In this document: positions 1-11,700 of the stretch, in pieces
How positions within the stretch are numbered: position 1 is the first letter of the stretch
Layout of the letters: every line of letters begins with the position of its first letter
From: Endomychus coccineus
Lineage: Eukaryota; Arthropoda; Insecta; Coleoptera; Endomychidae
NCBI GenBank assembly: GCA_958510875.1
Contig: OY294067.1
Location: forward strand, 27,206,912-27,270,911
Direction: 5' to 3'
DNA length: 64,000 bases
Notes under the pieces: generated by a model
Database searches by the model: none
Told to the model about the DNA's origin: nothing
What the model saw: only the letters and a program-made list of their open reading frames with translations
Position numbers and translations under genes: made by a program

Positions 1-25
1 TAGATCCACCGTATATGACACAGAC

Positions 26-1356
26 ATGGATACTTCTGGACCCCCAGCATGGTTTTTGAGGATGGAAGAGGAGAAGGAAAGACGCCGACATGAGGATGAA
101 CGACGTAGGAAGGAGGAAGAAGAGGAGAAGGAACGATGTAGAAAGGAAGAAGAAGAGGAGAAGGAACGACGTAGGAAGGAAGAAGAAGAGGAGAAGGAAC
201 GACGTAGGAAGGAAGAAGATGAGAAGAAGGAACGACGTAGGGAAGAGAAGCGTAGACAAGCAGATGTAGAAATTATGAATGGTCTAACACAAATTCAGGA
301 AATATTAAAGCTAGAGGTAGGACAACTTGATATTAGAGTAGATCACTTAGAGCAGCAACAAGAAAATTTGAAAACTAATTTTGTACAAAAGGTTGTAGAT
401 TTAGAAAAACAAATTAGTACTGAAATAGTTAATTTAGAAAGAAAAATCCAAACTCAAGCTTCAGTTACTAATATTGAAGTTGAGGGTACGACCTCGTCTA
501 CTTATATAACCGAACCAGGCCCCATTCAAAGAACAGTTTCTCAAAGCCAAACCAATAAGACCCTAAAGCCACCCACGTTTGACAGTCAAATGGCATGGGA
601 AACATATCGACTACAATTAGGAGCTGCGGCCAGAGCCAATGGCTGGACCGAGACACAGATGGCGGCTTCATTAACAGTGTCGCTTCGCGGGCAGGCAGCA
701 ACCGTTTTGCAGTTTCTTCCGCAAGAAGCGCCCAATTATGCGTCTTTCGTACAAGCTTTAGAGGCAAGGTATGGTCAACAGCACTCAAAACAGGTATTCC
801 AAAGTCAGTTAAAAGTTCGCAGTCAGAAATCTAATGAGAGCAGGAATTCGAGGCCGATATAAAAAGATTGTTGTACCTGACGTATTTCCAGGCACCCAAA
901 GATTTCCTAGAACAATTCGGCACACAGGCATTCGTTGATGGACTACAGGATGTGGAAAGGCAACAAGCTCTTCGGTTGAGGCATCACAAAACGTTAAATG
1001 AAACTCTGATTGCAGCTCAGGAATTTGAAGCAGCAAAAAGTGTATCAAAATCTTTTCGCCCAAGATTGAGAGAAATAAGATTTCAAGAAAACGAAGAGGT
1101 AACTTCCACTAGCAACCTACAATCTATGCTCTATGGACTACGAAACCCCCAAAATGAAAGTAAACGATGTTTCAACTGCGGAAGAACGGGACACCTTCAA
1201 AGCACTTGCAAAAGTGGAGGCCGTTCGATAAATAGGGAATCGAGAAATGAAATCAGAAGGTCTCCTAGATCGACCATCCCGAAGCCCTCCACAGAGTCCA
1301 TCACGAAATACCCACAGTGGATATGCATCCCCGAGAAGTCGGTCCCCCACACGTAG
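26..1356 (+). pseudogene. Ty3/gypsy-type retrotransposon gag, broken by a frameshift
   Basis: Two consecutive reading frames (26-862, then 868-1356) together resemble an insect Ty3/gypsy Gag, the structural protein of the element's particle. The N-terminus is a very charged E/K/R-rich coiled coil. It is followed by a Gag core containing WETYRLQLGAAARANGW and, in the second frame, a CCHC zinc knuckle (CFNCGRTGHLQSTC) for nucleic-acid binding. The frame changes near 845-865, where the first frame hits a stop; the continuation reads on in another frame, so this is a disabled copy. No protease or reverse transcriptase follows: pol is nearly all missing and only a duplicated integrase-side scrap lies downstream. 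The 5' LTR, if present, would be just left of the window. Confidence 0.8.
101..232 (+). repeat. 33-bp in-frame tandem repeat inside gag
   Basis: Four tandem 33-bp units start at 101, 134, 167 and 200, each beginning with cgaYgtag. They encode an 11-residue ERRRKEEEEEK-type repeat. The unit is a multiple of three, so copy number can change without breaking the frame. Confidence 0.8.
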
Positions 1357-1407
1357 CCGACATTGAAGCAATAAAGTAAAAAAAAAAATTAAAAAAAAAA
1401 AATTTTT

Positions 1408-1848
1408 TTAGTTATACTAAGATGGCTTAAAAATGAAGTCAGACCTACTTGGCAAGAAGTAGCCAAATATGGTGGAAACAAAGGGGTACTGGGCTCAATG
1501 GAATTCCCTATATCTTCACGATGGCCTATTGCATCGGAGATGGGAGAGCCTCGATGGAGTACATATAGTTCATCAATTGGTAGTGTCAAGATGTTGACTA
1601 AAAATGAAAAAAAAAATAATAATAAATATATGTATATAAAAAAAAAAAAGTTTTTAGTTATAGGAGGATGGCTTAAAAATGGAGTCCACCTACTTGGCAA
1701 GAAGTAGCCAAATATGGTGGAAACATAAAGGGGTACTGGGCTCAATGGAATTCCCTATATCTCCACGATGGCCTATTGCATCGGAGATGGGAGAGCTCCA
1801 ATGGAGTACATATAGTTCACCAATTGGTAGTGTCAAGATGTTGACTTC
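1408..1848 (+). repeat. Tandemly duplicated ~200-bp fragment of gypsy pol
   Basis: Segments 1408-1604 and 1651-1848 are nearly identical (both contain ggcaagaagtagccaaatat) and are separated by an A-rich spacer. Conceptual translation gives WLKNG.., KGYWAQWNSL and RRWES-like stretches, which resemble the region just before the integrase zinc finger of Ty3/gypsy pol. They are therefore probably duplicated scraps of the same element as the upstream gag. No open frame runs through them. Confidence 0.6.
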
Positions 1849-1904
1849 ATCTAGGCCCCAGCAGTCAAGTTATTCGAGACGAATAACTAGAGAGGAGGGA
1901 GCAA

Positions 1905-2200
1905 TGTTACGTCGAACCTGTACTGGCGAGTAGGTGAAGGTCCATAAAGAAAAAGAAGAAGAAAAGTATCCGGAGCACTGAATATAGTAGGGCATTCTGT
2001 AAATAAATTATAATCTATGTTGAGGGGATGGGGAATGATCTAGTTAGTTGGTTGACGTTAGAGATTAATTAAGAAGTTTTGGAAGATATTTGAGACTGGT
2101 GTATTATGAAAATATTCTAATAGTTGAACAGGAATTTAATAAAGAAGGTTGAACTAGTGAAAAGTGTATCAGTATCTTATTGAACGTGAAACAATTATAT
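1905..2200 (+). repeat. Possible 3' LTR-like tail of the gypsy element
   Basis: The segment begins TGTTACGTCGAACC directly after a Gly/Ser-rich pol-like end (ggaggagggagcaa), the usual arrangement at a gypsy pol/3' LTR junction. It contains AATAAA-like signals near 2140. No partner LTR is inside the window, so the right end is a guess. Confidence 0.3.
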
Positions 2201-2260
2201 AAAAATCACTAACTGAACCAAATGTTTTGCGAAGAGTAACTTTACCACGAATCCTATTTA

Positions 2261-3900
2261 TCTATTCTCCAAGCGGCAACATCTTTCTAGTTTAAATTCA
2301 TTTCCGGCAGTTTACGAAGGAGCTATAATTGGTTTCTCCTTTTCATCAACAATAGTACTACATATATTCCTAACTTCTATCTGATGGAAGGAAGGATGTT
2401 ATTATAGAAAAGTAATTTCACAGACGAATTCAACAAAACCGTTGATAAACTATAACAGAATGAGAATTAACTATGTTCATGAAATTTCCGAAGATGATAG
2501 AATGCATTTGAAAATATGCTCAGGTACTTTTCTCTCATAACATAAGGGATTGATTTTCCTGGATCATGCTCTTGAAATAATATCGTAGGTGATGATATTA
2601 ATTATAGTGATTAAAAGTTTCGATTTCAGTTCTCAGAAATATATTCTGTAAGGTTATTTGTGTAAACACATACATCTGAATGTCAAGTCAGACGTATTAA
2701 AGAAGTGTCACACAGTTATTACAAGATAGGTCATGCATTACGATATTCGAGCAGGGGATATGCGGTTCGTTGAACAACACAGGTGTAGGGTAACGATAGC
2801 ATAAATTACGGAACGAGCAAGATATAGGACCTGTAAAAATCAAAATATAATAATATTCATACACTGTCAAGGGTATATTCACGGTGATTTTAAATATTGA
2901 TAAATATCAAACACTAACATTTGCTATACAGATTTATAGTTAGAGACTTAGAGTGAATTGCTATACAGGATGTTTCTAAATTGTTTCACAGTATTCTCAT
3001 GTTTAAATAATGTTTTTTTTTCTGTCACTATTAGTTCGTTCTTGCTTTTCTTTGTTACTCACAATTTGTTAGTTCTTATTATAAATTATTGTTTTAATAA
3101 AGAACACTTCATTTGTAAAAGAATATTGAAAGGCCGTCATTTGACACTAACCTACTAGACTTATTCATAAAATAATACATTCGTGTATGAATACTTGAAA
3201 ATGAACGTCAACGAAATTAATTTTTTTTCACGTGAAACACATTGATTTTTCGAAAAATAATACAAGAGCCGAAAAGTTTGTAAATATTTGTTTCTTTCTG
3301 AATAGAGTTTTTTACTCGTGCAATGTTGACCCGCTCAAAAAGTGTCTTTCCGTTAGTACAAGTTTTCCACCAACTTTTAGTATTTACACCTTTTTCAAAG
3401 CGGAGAAAATAAATAAAAAGATGTTTTTACCTTTAACTCAAGAGGGATGTAACTTTAAGGGCAGGGGGGGTTTACAAAAAAGTATATTTAATATTCACCT
3501 TAATTTTCACTGAAGATTCACCTAGAATATGTTGAGGAAATTTAGAAAATGGATGTTGATAAATAGTTTAGAGGCGGAAGGGAATATAAATGTTGTATTG
3601 GAAACAATACAACATTTAACTATAGCAGTGATATAAATGGTTTAAACAATTATGGTTCTCCACTAAGAGTAGAAACCATATTTATTTATTTATTCAAACA
3701 AAATAATAATTATAATAATACATTCTTACATTACATACATAACTTGATATGAACTAAAAAAATTGCCCCTAAGTGATTTAACACTTGTTGTGTGCAAAAA
3801 TAATAATTTCCGAGAGGTAATAAATTTTGAAAATTTACTCCTAACATGCTTTTCAACAACCTGTTTATTTCCATGATCAATTGTTAGTGCAAGTGTCGCT
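2261..3900. other. AT-rich non-coding stretch
   Basis: Only short, codon-random open frames on both strands. No recognisable gene, TIR or tandem array. If Girdin begins upstream of the window this is intronic. Confidence 0.5.
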
Positions 3901-3929
3901 TATAGACTTATCTGGTTATATGTAAATTT

Positions 3930-4890
3930 TTGGAAAATAGGGCACATTAACACTTATATCTATCTTATCTGGTTATAAAGAATATATTACAGAAATTCGA
4001 GGCAATATATGAATACTTATTTATGTCATGTATATTTCATTCATATATTCATTATGTTTCCGATTCTCTAACATTGGTTTGGTTTGGTGTCGCATCTGGT
4101 GTACTCTAGTAGTCGCACATTCCTCATAAATCTGTCAATGTGGTACCTTACTTGATTTCTTAGTGGGACATCTAGTCATAGATGGCGTGAGATATTTTTA
4201 TCATTTTGGCACGTGTTAGGCTGGTTATGACTACCTTCAACCAAGATCCATCAGTAACGTTCAACGTTGCAAAAATGATGAGCTCTGTGAGAAGAGGGAA
4301 ACAGCTGTCTGGAACTATAAGTTTGTTACGTTACTGCTCGATCTGGACTAGAAAGTCCTTATTATTGCTATCTGGAAAAGCCAACATGAGATAAATGAGT
4401 ATATTTCATATATTCATTTGTTTCTGATTCTCTTGCATAGATATCTGTCATTCCTGTCTTTCAAGAGTGATAAAGTTTCTTGAGAAATGGTGTGACCGGA
4501 ATTTAAAATATGTTCGCTATTTTCACAGTTTTCTTTATATGGGCAAAATGTTTTTTATATCGAGTTAGAATGTTCCTTCTAGTTTGGCCCATATAGCATT
4601 TTGAACACGACTTACAATCGGTTTAGTAAATCCCGGATTTGTGAAGTCGGAAACATTATCAAAAGTGTTGCCTAAACGATTTTTTAGTTCGTTCTTACAT
4701 CTATAAACGAGTTGTATTGCAAATTTAGAAAACAAATTATGGAATTTTATGAATTATTGAAGGATGATAAGTGAAGCTTTTGAAGGTAGTAGCACTTATT
4801 TGGTTAATTAGTTGCGCTCCATTTCCCTTTTTTGTTTAGAAATTAAGTTATTGATCAATGATTTGTCGTATCCATTGTCCAATCATTGTT
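3930..4890 (-). pseudogene. Penelope-like retroelement remnant with GIY-YIG endonuclease
   Basis: Read on the minus strand, 4810-4880 encodes NGYDKSLINNLISKQKRE, like the end of a Penelope-like reverse transcriptase. Then 4560-4635 reads GIY-stop-TDCKSCSKCYMGQTRR, a GIY-YIG nuclease with its Cys-rich zinc finger. After a frameshift, 4450-4530 gives CENSEHILNSGHTISQETL, the matching C-terminal part. Penelope-like elements use this domain to nick target DNA. The copy is dead (stop in the GIY motif, frameshifts). At 3934-3955, ggaaaatagggcacattaac resembles the terminal repeat that carries the hammerhead motifs near 21.4 kb, linking the two. Confidence 0.7.
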
Positions 4891-4899
4891 GTTATTATA

Positions 4900-5538
4900 A
4901 TTTCGCTGGCCCAAAGGGACGTTTAATAATCAATTAGTTCAGTCAATGGCAGCTTTCATTCGTAAATTCGTCACCGATTTTGATCTACAATGGCTCATTC
5001 GATTCGTAATGATCTATAGACTAAATCCGACCACATCCCAACTGGGAGAAATTGTTTATACGGCTAATAAACATTAAATAACAATTAGTAAACGACGATT
5101 CTAATACAATATTTAAAAAAATTGGAAAATGCATAAAAATGGCTAATTTGGACTGATTTTGGATGATAATGCATACATATTCATTCAATTAAACGGCAGA
5201 ATCAATATTTATAACAATTTGTTAGTTAACAATAAATAAACGAAAAAATAAACTGGCTCGAGGTTTGAGTTTTCAGTCGATTTCAGATAATTTAGACTTT
5301 ATAAGCACGAATCTTTGGTCAATATGTTCGCCAAAATCATTATATGCGGATATATGAATTTTGCAATTGTTGTTATTCGGACTGGAGTAGGAACGCGTAC
5401 TTTCTTAAACCTTATTTTCAAGGGATTCAATGAGAAGGAACAAATATAAACGTTATTTGAATAATAAGCTATTATCTGTAAGATGATTGAAAAAACATTA
5501 GAAAATTCTTAAATAGACAAAAAAAAATATTATTTCAG
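4900..5538. other. Intronic sequence before the first visible Girdin exon
   Basis: AT-rich, no coding signal. It ends in a tattatttcag splice acceptor. I looked here and further upstream for the preceding Hook-domain exon and did not find it. Confidence 0.5.
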
Positions 5539-5748
5539 GATGAATTAGGCCAAGTTGTGGTTTGTCTTCCTGACTGTGTGGTGCTGGGACGGGCACCCGC
5601 TTCGGACGCAGCCCTTCAACAGTTAAAATTGTTGCTGCTTCTCATATTGGGATGTGCCGTCCAAGGTCCAACAAAAGAGCATTTCATTACAAAAATCAAA
5701 AATCTTCCAGTAGACACGCAACATGACATTGTCGAGTGTATCAAACAG
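5539..5748 (+). CDS. Girdin: Girdin exon: Hook domain, C-terminal half
   Basis: Phase-0 exon of 70 codons between tatttcag and gtaagc. It contains VVVCLPDCVVLGRAP, LKLLLLLILGCAVQ and LPVDTQHDIVECIKQ, the conserved helices of CCDC88/Hook N-terminal domains. In Hook proteins this domain binds dynein light intermediate chain; in CCDC88 proteins it is linked to microtubules. It joins directly in frame to VTDDQN.. of the next exon. Confidence 0.93.
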
Positions 5749-8700
5749 GTAAGCAATCCTAATTATAACCGCATCATCTAACAGTAATATAATATAACGT
5801 AATTCACTCAGTCAACTTAGTGATGGAATCGAGATAAAGCAAAAATCGAAAAGAATGCTGTAGTAGGTACAAGTCTAATTGATCGTTCAAATATTAACTT
5901 GAGTATTTTTTATTCGTTTGAGCAAAATTTAAAGGTCATCTTAATTTGGAAAAGTATGTTATGTTTTGAAAATATGGTTGGGGAAATATAAATCAGTTTC
6001 ATCGAGTTTAAAATATCGAAAAGGTTCCTTATATCTAATTTCGATATCCAGCTTTGAAAAAAATATAAGACAATTTATGTTTGAGTTTGGAGCTAACTTT
6101 TAGATTATGTTTCGATAAAATATTTGCGACTTTTTAAATTATAGAACCAAAATAAAATATTAGGGAAACGTATTTTCATGAGGAATCAAATTTTTTTGTA
6201 AAAGAATAAATACGAATGAATGAATTTTTGCTTTTTTCTATCATCATATCAATTTGTATGCAATTTCAGGGTGAAATCCATTATTGATATTCAATTCTTC
6301 ATTGAAGTTTTTAGGGGGGCGAGGAAGTGTATGCTGCTAATTTGTGACGGGGACTAAAGCAGGAATTAGCGATAGTTGTATCTGTAGGTTGTCTGTAAAT
6401 TCTGAAGGTGATGATATTATTATGTCTCCAAAATGGAATTAATGTTTGAATGAACTATTGTTAATTAAGGATAGGAAACATTAAGTTGTCTTGATGTACC
6501 TTTGAAGAAGGATAAAACCGGCAATGAATATGTTTTTAGTTAGAGGGAACTCATTATAGTTTCTTTAATATAAGACATGAAAGAGGATCCCATAGCTAAA
6601 CCATTGTTCTGTGTGAAAAATGTATATTAAATTGACAATAATTTTTGCTAGGCGAAGATCAAAATCTTGTTCTGTTTCGGATTTAATAACAATGCAGGTA
6701 ATTTGTTATTACTATGCAATTTTTTTCAGAATTTTTGTTACCTAAATTTTATATTCATTGGGAGAGATATTTGAAAACATATTTTTAACTTCCAAAGATA
6801 CCAAAATAGCATTGTTAGTGAAAGTTAATTTGAATTTGAATTTTTTAGTGTATACTTTGGTATGAAGTGACTTACTTTTTGAGTTTAATTTCACCATAAG
6901 ATTATGTGTTGGGCTATTAACATAGCATTCTTTTCCCTTTCTTACCTGTACCTTTTTCATGCCTAGTATTAATAAATGTGACATCTTTAACTAGAACGCA
7001 TCAACATTTTCCGAGGGGCAAACCGCAGCCTAAAATTTGTACACCAAACTTCCACTTGCTAAAGGACTTCCACTAACTTCCTCTAACTTCCACTAACTTC
7101 CACTAACTTCCATTAACTTCCACTAACTTCCATCAACTTCCACCAACTTCCACCAACTTCCACTGACTTCCACCAACTTCCACTAACTTCCATGAACTTC
7201 CATTGACACATATTTCGCGAGGCACTATCTTGTTGGTTAATACATTTCTTCAGCTGTACCAAACTACAAACTACTGTCTTTTGCAAAAATTTATTGATCA
7301 TATTAACAGTGGGTACATTATGAATAAACCAAAAATAAGAAATTTACATATACTTTATGTACAATAAGTAACACAACATAATTGTTTCTCAATTATCTCA
7401 CATTTACATGCAACCATATTTCTATTTAGATTTTTTTGATGCGCTTATACCCTTTCTCAATATTAAGTCTATCAGTTCTTGATTTCTGAAGTGGATTGCA
7501 ACCAACCATGTTCACTGGATCATAAAATATATGTTTTACGTTAACTGTATCTATATCGTCTCTTTTAGGCCAGTAAAAGATTCCTAAATTTTCTTTCAAA
7601 AATTTTAAAGAGAAATTATTCTGAGGCAAACTATTTTTAATGCGTCCTATATATCACATTGAATCATAGAAATAAGCATAATACAGTTCCTGTTCTACAC
7701 TAATAACACCAGGTTGATTTGAAACTTCACCTTCTTCAACGGAAGTAAAAGATTCGACATCAGAAGAATCATTATAAACAACCTCTTTTTCTGAGCCCTC
7801 TGTTGACATATCCTCGTGCACCTCTTTATTTAATTTATTTGAAAGAGGATCAAAATTCTGCAGGTAATCAATATCCTTAACTAGTAATTTAGAACTGGGT
7901 TCGTCAAACTGTATTATTCCAGAAAAAATTGTTGCAGCATAGTTGGGATATCCTGTAAAACAGATTCTTCTTCATTTCGATAATATGAAAAATTTAATTT
8001 TTATCTATGCGATACCAAGTACATAAACACCCAAGACCACGATTAAATTTCTCAAACCCCATTATCTTCGCCGTGTCTAATGAATATTGACGTTGTTTAT
8101 GCGATCCCTCCATATAGCTAAAAGATAGCACCCGCCCCAATATGTAGGTATTTAGGACGTGATCCAAATGGTGAATATTAAACTGTGTATTCCCCATTTT
8201 GAATTGAAAAGACACCAGTCTCCTATTGTGATTTTATCTTTAATTTGTATGGGGTTCTTTGATCTAGCCGATTTTAGAAGAGCATTCTCGCAGAGTTTTA
8301 TTTTGCTGTTAGAAATAAATCGTTTCTCCGGGTTGACCAAATAACCAACACAGATTTTTTTATAACAATATGTTTAGTTCAACCATCACTGCAGCAAACA
8401 AACTGTTCTTGGATATATGTGACTTATCTTTCGAAAAATCTTTAAGACAAAGTTCGTTTCTCAATGACGCAATTTCAGTCATGTCCAGAACATTATCGAG
8501 ATCAATATATGTGTCACTCTCGGGGTAATTGCATTTCTTAATAGAACAACTTCGCTCTCGTGAGTTACTACATGATCATCTTCTTAATTGTCTCCCAGGT
8601 TGTCTTCCTCTGTGTTTTCATCAAGTATTACAGGCAGGATTATCTTCTTCCATGAATCCTCGTCTACGAATATCCCAAGTTTGTGGGTCAAGTTTAGTAC

Positions 8701-11700
8701 ATCGGACATTGCAATATTTATTGATTATTGTCTTCTCAATATCTCTATCATTAACATCAATTCTTCGTGATCTTAATTCTAACGATTTTTTTTTCTTGAC
8801 GTGGAAAAAGAAACTCGTGATTGAGCTCTTAAGAACAACATTAATTATAGATATTCTACTTATTCGATCTTTAATATCCTTGATACTAAAATTAACAATA
8901 GTTGAATATGTTGATGTCATAGATCTAATAGCTCGAAAAATTTTCTCACATACTTGGCTGCTATACAGCCATGGCAAAAACATTGACTCGTTTAAATTAG
9001 AAAGGCTCTGTATCAATTTTATAATTTTTATTAAATTGTGAGCGTTATTTTCGATACACACACATGAATTTAATGATATGATGTTGTCCTTAAGGATATA
9101 TTCTGCATGATCAAGTATCCATTTCCTATAAACACGTAAAATAAATACAGCAAACCAAATAGGATAAATGCGAGTGTGAATATCTAAATCTTTTTCTAAA
9201 TAGGAAGTAACTGCATACATAGTTCACTATTGTTAAATATGCCACAGTCGCTTCACTATCCGAAATTACCTTTAACATATCAATCACTTTTTTAAACACA
9301 TTTTTTCGGCAGCTCGAAAATTCATTTTGTCTTCAGCTTTTAAATCGGAGATCACCAATAGATTCTTTTCTTTGCAATAATCTCGAATGAGAATATGTAA
9401 ATGGCTAGCGGATGCTATATGTTTTCCAATGGGTAGAACGATGGAAGGTTTTAGGAGTCGCGTTCGTAACTTTGTGCTGATGTGAACCATATCCTGCACA
9501 TTGCCAGCATTTGCTATCATATTTGCCCATCTGAAACCATGCCCAATCACTATTACTTTCATTTCCTGAAAGGGGCGACAAGACCATTAATAACCAATTA
9601 TCTCCATCCGCGGAAAATACAATGATATGTGTTCCATACCTTTGAGCTTCTTTTTTCATGTATTTCCTTCTATCTACAACGTCTTTGGAAGTAAATTTAT
9701 TATTGGTACCATAAATACACAGGCAATAAGAAGATGCCGTCATCGATAGAGGCTGGGCCATTATAACATAACCATAATTCGCTTTTTGCCCACTTGCCCA
9801 ATTATCAATGGGCAAATCGTTTGTTGAACATGGATCAGTTGCCCCACTTTCTCCCCCGTTCAAATCATAAATTAATTCATCATCTAACGAAAGTTTTGTA
9901 ATTTCGAGAATCTTAATTTTTTTAGTTGACTAAGTAGTTGACGAATTAGACACCGTTTTTGATGACGTTGATGCCAATGAAGGTGGTATTGACGAAAAAT
10001 AATGTTAATTGTCTGTGGTGTCTTGGAAACATCCTTTTCGTGATCAATATTCCACAAATTCTTCTGCCGTTGTCGTAAATGTTTGGCATTATACGACTAC
10101 GACGCATGCGTACATAAATAGAAGCTTTCATGCACTTCTTCTAACTTCCACTAACTTCCTCCAACTTCCACTAACTTCCGCGAACTTCCATGTTCTTGTA
10201 CACTAAACTTCCACTGCGGTTTGCCCCTCGACATTTTCTGACTGATTGTCATTCAGTTCTCTTTTGACACCGATCGAAAGCAAGCAACCTTGAAGTTTTT
10301 TGTAATCATGGAAAAAACTGGTTTTCCTGTTTTGATTAAACATTATTTATTGCGTAGAAAAAACATGCTGGTCGTCCAATTGAGGTTACAACGTCAGAAA
10401 TCGTCGATAAAATCCATGTTTTGTTATTGGACGATCGGCGAGTTAAAGTGCACGAGATTGTTGAGGCTATGGGCTATGGGTGCCGCATTTGCTCTCTGTT
10501 GACAACAAGCGCAACCGTGTGACAACTTCAAAGGTGTGTTTGGCCATGCCCAAGAGCGATAAGGACTTTTTGCACCGTTCCGTAACCGTGGACGAAACAT
10601 GCCTCCATCATAACACACCAGAGACCAAAGAACAGTCGAAACAGTGAACTTGTCCTGGCCAGTCGAAGCCGAAAAAGGCCAAAGTGGGTTTATCGGTTAA
10701 CAAAGTCATGGCGATAGTTTTTTGGGATGCACACGGTATCGTCCATATCGATTACCTTGAAAATGGCAAAACGATCATCGGCGTATATTATGCATAGCTG
10801 TTGGATAGATTCGACGCCGATTTCATGTGAAAGCGGCCGAATTTTGCAAAGAGAAAAGTGCTCTTCCACCAGGACAACGGCGCACAGGTCCGCAGTCGCA
10901 ATGACAAAATTGCATGAATTGCGCTACGAATTGGTTCGTCATCCACTATATTCTCCAGATTTGCTCCCTTGCGATTTTTATCTATTTCCAAATTTGAAGA
11001 AATGGCTGGGCGGAAAGAGATTTGGCTTCAAAGCCAAATGAGGTCATCACTGAAACAAACGCCTATTTTGAAGGATTGCCGAAATCGTATTATTTGGAAG
11101 AGATCGACAAATTAGAAAAAGGTTGGCCGAAGTGTATCGGGCTACAAGGAGATTATGTTACATAAAATTGCGTCATTACCTTGATAACATTACCCTATTA
11201 TCCTATTCCAATTATTCACTTTCGGTCAAGTATTTCCCCATATTCAAACTGTCACCCCACTTCTCACTTTAGCTTATATTTAACAATAAATATCTTAAGA
11301 TCTCATGTTTATTCATTCATCATTGAAGATCACACCTTAGTTGTCGAAGCTATAGTCACGTTAGTGTTTCTATAATATAAGTGTTAAAAATAAAGTAATA
11401 ATTGCTTTATTATATCAATATTGCTATTCAATAATCTTCAATATTAAAGCAAATAATACGTCCAGCTTTATCCAGCATTCTAAAGACACTTAAAGATAAC
11501 CAATAATTTAATCTAAAGAATATTAGAACCTATTCCTATCGGTACTATGTAGTAAGTTATCGTTTTTCGATCACAGGTTACAGATGACCAAAATATTGTT
11601 CTTACACTCGATTGGACTGAGCAAACTCCAGAAAGACTTTACTCACATGTACGTACCCTGACATGTGAGAGAGACAAGCTATTACAACAATGGGTGATCG

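Larger units (their letters stand above)
7012..10230 (-). mobile_element. 3.2-kb DNA transposon, 17-bp TIRs, 8-bp TSD, unassigned superfamily
   Basis: The ends are perfect 17-bp inverted repeats, CGAGGGGCAAACCGCAG at 7012-7028 and its complement at 10214-10230, flanked by ACATTTTC on both sides. Each end also has an array of about 10-bp ACTTCCACTA-like repeats, in the same orientation at both ends. The interior carries a decayed transposase on the minus strand. The 8-bp TSD fits hAT, P or other less-known superfamilies; the CG terminus is not the usual hAT or P terminus. The transposase text resembles a family I have met as uncharacterised proteins in many animal genomes, but I cannot name its superfamily from sequence alone. 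Confidence 0.85.

Noticed and set aside
2261..5538. Search for the missing N-terminal Hook exon
   Set aside because: No frame with Hook helix residues and splice sites was found; the exon is probably upstream of the window.
8529..9041. 170-residue plus-strand open frame
   Set aside because: It is the complement of the transposase remnant, whose minus-strand reading gives recognisable motifs.
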